Source: CAWEFA01 sp963808135 (GTDB taxonomy: Bacteria > Bacteroidota > Bacteroidia > Bacteroidales > DTGW01). Taken from it: a stretch of DNA of 20,407 bases. The translations under genes and the position numbers were made by a program. Location: NCBI GenBank assembly GCA_963808135.1, contig CAWEFA010000040.1, forward strand, positions 1 to 20,407. Reading direction: 5' to 3'. The notes below the pieces were generated by a model, which worked only from the letters and a program-made list of their open reading frames with translations, had not been told where the DNA came from and made no database searches. Below are positions 15,340 to 20,407 of the stretch, in pieces; position 1 is the first letter of the stretch; the number at the start of each line of letters is the position of its first letter.

Positions 15340-16258
15340 TTATTGTGCTATTATTCTATAACAAATTTCAAAAGTACCCTTATCTGCATTAAATCTAAAA
15401 CAAAATTTAGTTATATGTTTAATATTAAAGACATCAAAGAATTCAATTCTTCCGCCAAAAAACCAATATATTTTCTTACTATTTATTTGGATTAAGCAAA
15501 GAATCAAAATCATTGCTATTTATAAGTGTTTCCATTGGAAAATTAATAGGTTCATTAATTCCAATATATCCAATTTTATGAAATTTATTTTGTACACTTA
15601 TGACAAAATCAATAGTCTCTGGGGGAACATTATATCCATAAAGTGGAACTATAGTACCATAAACCAAAACATTATAAGCTGGTGTTTTCCCATAATTAGT
15701 AACGATAAAATTACCAACAATAGCGTTAGGGAATATAGGAAAATCTTTAATGGTAATATCAAGATATGCTTGAAGTTCTTTACAATAAAATTCTTTTTGT
15801 ATTTTAGAGATTTGGGCAGATATTTTCATATAACTATCTGCAATGTCAATAGTTTTCTTATTAAGCTTATCAGAACTTTCAGAATTACGTTTAATAATTT
15901 CAATCATTTCCCTATTTTGTTTTCGTGCGGAATCAGCCAAATCAAGAGATTGTCTTGTATAAGAATTAGCAATATCGGTTTTTCTAAGAGATTCTTTTGT
16001 TTGAGAATATTGATTCCAATAAGCAATAATATAAACAATAAGAATAAAGATTGTAACAATAGTAAGAATTATTTGTGTTCTAACGCCAATATCCAAATCT
16101 TTCCACTTTTTCTTTGTTTCATTGGAGGTTGGATTATTGGTACTATTGGTCTTTTTTTGATAGTACGTTCTTATTTTACTAATAATAAGATAAATAAAAC
16201 TTTTCTTTTTATTATGGGTATTATCATTTTTATTATTGGAATTATTATTCTCTGTCAT
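15340..16258 (-). pseudogene. Membrane-anchored coiled-coil protein, frameshifted near its C-terminus (cassette C7)
   Basis: The first frame (16258-15479, 259 residues) has a charged Asn/Lys-rich N-terminus, one membrane helix (about 63-82, IILTIVTIFILIVYIIAYW), a coiled-coil section (about 85-155, with repeated IADSYxxxS/LDLADSARKQ) and a beta-rich domain (FIVTNYGKTPAYNVLVYG). It stops at LLNPNK. In the next phase coding continues from about 15490 to a stop at 15340-15342: NSKKIYWFFGGRIEFFDVFN, then HITKFCFRFNADKGTFEICY. One extra A in AATAAATAG explains the shift; the ancestral protein had about 310 residues. The restored stop lies about 26 bp from attC site F, as in the other cassettes. 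Unnamed family; proteins with this N-x-G-x-TPA and G-x-I-x-F-x-DVF layout are common hypotheticals. Confidence 0.75.
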
Positions 16259-16262
16259 GAAT

Positions 16263-16384
16263 TTTAATCAAAAGAATTCCTCGTAGCTCTGCTACGGGGT
16301 AAAATCAAATAATAGGTTTGCTATGCAAACTCCATTGTTGTATTTTCTTTGATACCTCGCAGCTCTGCTGCGGGGTAGTTCATT
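16263..16384. repeat. Three-hairpin (REP-like) repeat, copy 2
   Basis: Identical over 122 bp to 6671-6792 and in the same orientation relative to the downstream gene. Here it ends only 4 bp before the ATG of the gene at 16258, so its hairpins would lie in the ribosome-binding region of that mRNA. Confidence 0.85.
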
Positions 16385-16402
16385 TCTATAAATCAATAAA
16401 AG

Positions 16403-17603
16403 CTTACATTCAAGTTTCTAATGCAACTATTCAGTTTATATTTTTCAATTTAAAGATAATTACTTTTTTTCTTCGGGCAACATGCCATTAAAATATTAAT
16501 AACTCTATGTATTATAATATTTTAAAGGTAGAGTTATTAACATTTCAACAGCACATAACCATCATCATCTACAGTTTTTCAAAATATAGTTTTCAAAAAC
16601 CTCTTTTGGTGTTTGCCAATTCAATACTTTTCGTGGGCGATTGTTAAGCAAATCCTGCACTTGCTGTATCTTTCCTGATGGTATTTCATTGAAGTCTGTT
16701 CCTTTTGGAAAGAAATCCCTAATCAGCATATTGGTGTTTTCATTGGTGCCTCGTTGCCAAGGACTATACGGACTTGCAAAGAATACTTTGATTTGTGTTT
16801 CTTTGGTAAACAATTTATGCTGGGCCATCTCAAACCCATTATCATGCGTTGTGCTCAAACGCATCTGTTCCGGCAGGGTAAGCATTTTCTCTGCAAATGC
16901 CCTGCGTACGGTAGGTGCGCTCCTGTCTTTTAACTTTACCAATAACGTAGTCCGTGTGGTTCGTTCTACTATGGACCCAATAGCACTTTTACCATCTTTC
17001 CCAATGATTAAATCGCTTTCCCAATGACCTGGAATCAACCGATCCTCTACCTCAGGTGGTCGCTCTGATATATCTATCCTGTCGGGTATCCTGCTTCGAA
17101 GTAGACCTCTACTCTCAGGCTTCCTCCTTTGGCCCTTTTGCTGTCGCAAATAGCTTATCAATTCCTTACGAAGCTCTTTCTTTGCCCATAGGTAGATGTA
17201 TGTGTAGATGCTTTCGTGTGACACGTGATATCGCTTATTATGTTTATAAACTTGTCTTAATCGTTTTGATATCTGTTCAGGTGACCAATGTTGCTTGAGA
17301 TGAAGTATTATCTTGTATTCAAGCAAAGGGTCTTTCTGTATCTTGCTCCCTTTGTGTTTTATTTTATTACCCTGAGTAGCATTCAACTGAGCTAATTCCG
17401 AACGATATATCAAACCGCTATTACGCTCTATTTCACGATTTATTGTACTCCTCGGTCGGTTAAGTGTCAGGGCTATTTCTGACCGCTTTTTACCTTGACT
17501 TAGTAATAACTCAATTTTTACTCTTTCTTCATAACTAATTCTTGTGTATCCATTCATAGTGCAACTTTTTAGAATAAAGTTGCATTAGATATTTGAACTC
17601 AAG
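16403..17603 (-). mobile_element. IS30-family insertion sequence, copy 4
   Basis: Complete 1201-bp element flanked by the 3-bp duplication AAG (16400-16402 and 17604-17606). It lies between the start of cassette C7 (site G) and the hairpin repeat/gene, with the transposase in the direction of the cassette gene. Confidence 0.93.
16565..17557 (-). CDS. IS30-family DDE transposase (intact)
   Basis: 330-residue transposase, identical to the one at 8831 except L instead of F at residue 173. It has the N-terminal helix-turn-helix (about 3-45) and an integrase-like core with D182, D239 and E273; the C-terminus NNRPRKVLNWQTPKEVFENY is the usual IS30 signature. ATG at 17557 lies 46 bp inside the element end. 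It is the best candidate, with the gene at 8831, for the source of activity of all four IS30 copies here. Confidence 0.95.
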   Translation of the reverse strand: MNGYTRISYEERVKIELLLSQGKKRSEIALTLNRPRSTINREIERNSGLIYRSELAQLNATQGNKIKHKGSKIQKDPLLEYKIILHLKQHWSPEQISKRLRQVYKHNKRYHVSHESIYTYIYLWAKKELRKELISYLRQQKGQRRKPESRGLLRSRIPDRIDISERPPEVEDRLIPGHWESDLIIGKDGKSAIGSIVERTTRTTLLVKLKDRSAPTVRRAFAEKMLTLPEQMRLSTTHDNGFEMAQHKLFTKETQIKVFFASPYSPWQRGTNENTNMLIRDFFPKGTDFNEIPSGKIQQVQDLLNNRPRKVLNWQTPKEVFENYILKNCR

Positions 17604-17619
17604 AAGCGAGCAGATGCTT

Positions 17620-17754
17620 GCAACTAACGGCTGCGGCTATGTGGCCGGGCGGGATTTATTCGCAGAATAAATCCCGCTAGCACAAAACTAAAAGAAAGCA
17701 GCGACAATAGCAACCTTCTGAAACCCGCATGGCATATAGCCGCTGTTAGGCACA
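17620..17754 (-). repeat. attC-like recombination site G (end of cassette C8)
   Basis: Minus-strand site from R'' TGTGCCTAAC to R' GTTAGTTGC. Inner arms CGGCTATATGCCATGCGGG and (reverse complement) CGGCTATGTGGCCGGGCGGG pair imperfectly. An inner palindrome GGGATTTATTC/GAATAAATCCC extends the stem, much as in site B. R'' ends 3 bp from the stop of the toxin gene. Confidence 0.82.
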
Positions 17755-17757
17755 GTT

Positions 17758-18138
17758 TTATATTTTAACTATTTCTAATGCTGGTATCCGTTCGAAATGA
17801 TTTAGATTCAATGTCGCAAGTGGAATATGATTACTAATACTTGTTGCAGCAATCAAAATATCCGCCAAATCAATCATTTTATTTGCCTTTTTAAGTTGTT
17901 TGTAAATCTTGACTGCTTGATCTGAAGACATCAAGTCAAAATCTAAAATCTGTATTTTATCTAAAAAGTCTTTCCAAAATGATTCTTGGTTATCTGTACT
18001 ACCAGTAAATATCTCATAATGGGTAATTATAGAAATTGCAAAATCCTTTTCTGTTGACGCTATTTTATAAAATAAAGTTTTTGATTTGTCCTTTGTACGA
18101 AATAACTCTATTAAAACAGATGAATCCAGAAGTATCAT
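17758..18138 (-). CDS. vapC: VapC-like PIN-domain toxin (cassette C8)
   Basis: 126-residue predicted ribonuclease of the VapC type. Acidic residues of the PIN active site are D5 (MILLDSSVLIELFR), E42 (ITHYEIFTGS), D93 (MIDLADILIAATS), with N111/N113 in the fourth position (LATLNLNHFERI), which is typical of VapC. Length is normal for the family. The ATG overlaps the stop of the upstream antitoxin as ATGA, so translation is coupled. The pair is the sole content of an 849-bp cassette (17628-18476) and has no frameshift although neighbours are decayed, which fits selection by addiction. Confidence 0.9.
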   Translation of the reverse strand: MILLDSSVLIELFRTKDKSKTLFYKIASTEKDFAISIITHYEIFTGSTDNQESFWKDFLDKIQILDFDLMSSDQAVKIYKQLKKANKMIDLADILIAATSISNHIPLATLNLNHFERIPALEIVKI

Positions 18139-18368
18139 CCCAATCTCGATTTATTAATATGCTCTCTGGTTGCTAAATAATCATCGTATTGGGAATCAGT
18201 CCAAGTTGGAGCTTTCAAAAGTAAAGATTGTAAACCAGTCCTATTTGTATGCTTCTTTAAAACTATTTCATGGCTAATCGTAGAGTTCAACTTTTTCAAA
18301 TCAGAAACTGGTAACTGTTTCACAATAGTTACCAGGTCTTTATATTCAATATTTAAATTTAAATGCAT
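18135..18368 (-). CDS. Antitoxin partner of VapC-like toxin (cassette C8)
   Basis: 77-residue protein, MHLNLNIEYKDLVTIVKQLP and then a helical section DLKKLNSTISHEIVLKK. The end, LLLKAPTWTDSQYDDYLATR, is a toxin-binding type tail. A similar layout (short N-terminal segment that reads IEYKDLVxxVKQLP, then tail with APTWTDxQ) is common in antitoxins placed before VapC in Bacteroidota. It overlaps the toxin gene by 4 bp. A possible promoter box lies at 18382-18389. Confidence 0.78.
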   Translation of the reverse strand: MHLNLNIEYKDLVTIVKQLPVSDLKKLNSTISHEIVLKKHTNRTGLQSLLLKAPTWTDSQYDDYLATREHINKSRLG

Positions 18369-18381
18369 AATATATTTTTTA

Positions 18382-18389
18382 CAAATTTA
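18382..18389 (-). promoter_or_regulatory. Possible Bacteroidota -7 promoter box for the C8 toxin-antitoxin operon
   Basis: The minus strand reads TAAATTTG (consensus TAnnTTTG) 13 bp before the antitoxin ATG. A TTTTG motif lies upstream, but about 25 bases away, longer than the usual spacing, so the match is weak. Confidence 0.3.
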
Positions 18390-18467
18390 ATAAATTTAAT
18401 TGAAGAGTTTAAATCAAAACAATCATTGTTGAGCCCAATGAATTCTTTAGATTCGAGTTTCAAAAAT

Positions 18468-18595
18468 TGTGCCTAACGGTTTACGCTATGAAACGTTGGG
18501 GAGAACGGAGCTGCGTTTGTATCACACGTGACAAACTTTGCTGCGAGTGATGCAGTTACAAAACCTCTAAAACCCCAATGTTTTATGAGCGTGTG
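18468..18595 (-). repeat. attC-like recombination site H, interrupted by IS1182 (end of cassette C9)
   Basis: Minus-strand site whose R' GTTAGGCACA is the reverse complement of R'' of site G over 10 bases. Inner arms ACGCTCATAAAACATTGGGG and (reverse complement) ACGCTATGAAACGTTGGGG pair with two mismatches and the extrahelical C. Its R'' end has been pushed to the right, beyond the window, by an IS1182 element starting at 18596; the bases before it, GCGTGTG, are the expected 7-bp target. Confidence 0.75.
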
Positions 18596-20407
18596 TGCTT
18601 GTTGCACAACTCGGTTATTGAAGTAAATATAATAATTTTTTAGTATTGTTGATAACTTTTCAAGTTAGTTAATTGATATACAAGATTATGTATTTTAATA
18701 TTATTTGTTATTTATTATCTTACAGGCAATTAATTCAACCTTTATGCTTGGAAATAAACAATACAACGAAAAGTTATATTTATCCTTTCAACTATCCCAG
18801 CGGGTGCCTGAAAACAATTTTTATCGTCGGCTCAAAAGTATTCTTGACCTTAAATTCGTTATCGATCAAACAAAGCACTACTATGGAACTGAGGGCCAGA
18901 AGAGCATTGATCCGGTAGTATTTTTTAAGCTTATGTTAGTGGGCTACCTGGAAAACATTAATTCCGACCGCAAGATTATCGAACATGCTTGCATGAGGCT
19001 CGATATCTTGTTTTTCTTAGGATATGATATAGATGAAGAGTTGCCATGGCACTCGACTTTGAGCCGCACAAGAAAACTTTATGGCGATGATGTGTTCCTT
19101 TCACTCTTCCGTAAAGTACTTTCCATGTGCATTGACAAGGGCATGGTATCCGGCAAACGACAAGCCATTGACAGTGCATACATTAAAGCTAATGCATCCA
19201 TGGATAGTCTTTTGGAAAAAGACGTAATAGAAAGTTCGCAGGGTTATCTTGACGAACTTAATGAAAACGATGATGATAAAAAACCAACCGTTACCCGGGA
19301 AAAGAAGAAACAGGTAGAACAGCACCATGCCTGGAAGAAAAAAGCCTATAAAGACATGCCGGGTAACCGGGTTAAAGAAAGTTCAGATACAGATGAAAAC
19401 GGCAATCCAACCCGTCCCAGGTATTTGAGCAACCATACCCATTACAGCCCTACCGACCCTGATGCCCGTATATCAACAAAACCAGGTAAGCCCCGGCAGT
19501 TAAATTACTCAGGCCAGATCAGTGTTGATACCCAAAGCCATGTTATTTGCGGGGCAATGGCGGACTTTGCCGATAAACGGGACAGCCAGTCTTTACCTGC
19601 CATACTAACCCATACCATCGATAACTTAAAACCCCATGACATTAAAATATTAGAAGCATTGGCCGATACAGGTTACAGTAGCGGAGATGCATTACGGTTT
19701 TTAGAGTTCCAAAGAATAACCGGGTACATTCCTAATTTTGGAGGATATAAACCCACGCGTGAAGGGTTTGACTATGACCCGGTATCGGATCAATATACCT
19801 GTCAGATGGGAATTAAAATTACCTATCGCAAAACATATACCGACAAGAAAGGGAACAGGAAGAAACAATACCGCAGTTCACGTACCCACTGCAACAAATG
19901 CCCTATTAAAATAGCTTGCATTGGCAATTGTTTTGAAAAGAAAATTGAACATACTGCCGACCGGTATTTTTACGATCGTATGCACGAACGCATGCAAACC
20001 CAAAAGGCAAAAATAATGAGAAAAATACGTCAAAGTACTGTTGAACAGGTTCTTGGGACTTTGATCAATTTTATAAACATGCGGCGGCTGAATACACGTG
20101 GGATTGAACTGGCCAATAAACATGTCCTGTTGGCTGCAACGGTTTACAATCTTAAAAAATACATGAAGTATACCCGGGGGAAGGTCGGACCGCTGTGATG
20201 GAAGCTTTAAAACCACTGAAAACGGGCTATTGCCAATTGTTTTTTTCTATTTTGCCCAATTAAAGGCAATCTTAAACCGGAAACGAAGAAACAGCAAGTT
20301 TTGTGTACCCCTTTTAATAAATGTCCGTTATTAAAAAATTATTCGACCTGTCTGTAAAATTGAAAGTTGGGCCAACTTTTTTTAAAAATTTTAAAGTTGT
20401 ACAACAG
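18596..20407 (+). mobile_element. IS1182-family insertion sequence, copy 2 (cut by the window edge)
   Basis: Nearly identical to 1215-3030 but in the opposite orientation. It begins with TGCTTGTTGCACAACT and runs to within about two bases of its other tip (GTTGTACAACAG at the window end). Inserted in attC-like site H at the position homologous to the insertion in site A. Confidence 0.88.
18744..20334 (+). pseudogene. IS1182-family transposase, frameshifted near the C-terminus
   Basis: Same protein as at 1290-2882. Around 20186 the sequence reads GGTCGGACC where the other copy has GGTCAGGACC; the lost base shifts the frame after KYMKYTRGKV and stops it at 20198, removing about 45 C-terminal residues whose coding sequence is still present to 20334. 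Other changes are N to D at residue 87 (RLDILFFLGY) and P to Q next to the catalytic Glu (STVEQVLGTL for STVEPVLGTL). The latter alters a conserved motif, so this copy is probably inactive. Confidence 0.85.

Noticed and set aside
15578..16267. 229-codon plus-strand ORF opposite the C7 gene
   Set aside because: The composition is Ile/Phe/Asn-rich shadow coding; the minus strand has coherent domains, and the plus-strand ORF runs into the hairpin repeat.
4974..18595. CRISPR array as an explanation for the recurring palindromes
   Set aside because: Repeats are over 100 bp, diverge in sequence, are separated by whole genes of different size, and lack short regular spacers.
1..20407. Integron integrase, attI site, tRNA or replication origin
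   Set aside because: None could be recognised in any frame or strand of this window; an integrase could lie outside it.

Overview
The window looks like an accessory region from a member of the Bacteroidota. The DNA is AT-rich, the insertion sequences (ISAon1-like, IS1182, IS30, a Zn-ribbon IS256 variant) resemble types common in that phylum, and Bacteroidota-style TAnnTTTG promoter boxes can be found before some genes. No integrase, rRNA, tRNA or CRISPR array was seen.

The main structure is an integron-like gene-cassette array read on the minus strand (right to left). Nine attC-like sites were found. Six are uninterrupted (B 4974-5108, C 5872-6009, D 6887-7011, E 10498-10632, F 15180-15314, G 17620-17754). 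Two carry an IS1182 element (A at 1086-1214 plus 3031-3044; H at 18468-18595) and one is cut by an ISAon1-like element (11364-11406). Each is an imperfect palindrome of about 125-138 bp with an outer AAC...GTT core, placed a few bases after the stop codon of a minus-strand gene. In seven cassettes where both ends can be read, the outer bases at the cassette start (the R' of the upstream site) are the reverse complement of the R'' bases of that cassette's own attC, as expected if each cassette was inserted by integron-type recombination.

Cassettes from right to left: C9 (gene beyond the window, attC H); C8 (VapBC-like toxin-antitoxin, 17758-18368); C7 (membrane-anchored coiled-coil protein, frameshifted, 15340-16258); C6 (amino-acid permease, 3' end deleted by the ISAon1-like element, 12799-13782); C5 (PIN-domain toxin plus antitoxin, 10636-11307); C4 (three-helix membrane protein, 7014-7655); C3 (unknown soluble protein, 6022-6627); C2 (three-helix membrane protein, 5122-5850); C1 (membrane protein, 3055-3636); C0 (only its start, then an IS3 element). 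All cassette genes lie on the minus strand. No two cargo genes in different cassettes look related, apart from the general toxin-antitoxin theme.

The array is heavily loaded with insertion sequences: a partial IS3 (1-1078), two IS1182 copies in opposite orientation in homologous positions of attC A and H, a Zn-ribbon IS256-type element (about 3718-4889), four IS30 copies (one nested in another) each with a 3-bp target duplication, and the ISAon1-like element. Several insertions lie between a cassette start and its gene. A 122-bp identical repeat with three hairpins occurs upstream of the genes of C3 and C7. Many transposases are frameshifted, so the array appears to be decaying, while the two toxin-antitoxin cassettes look intact.
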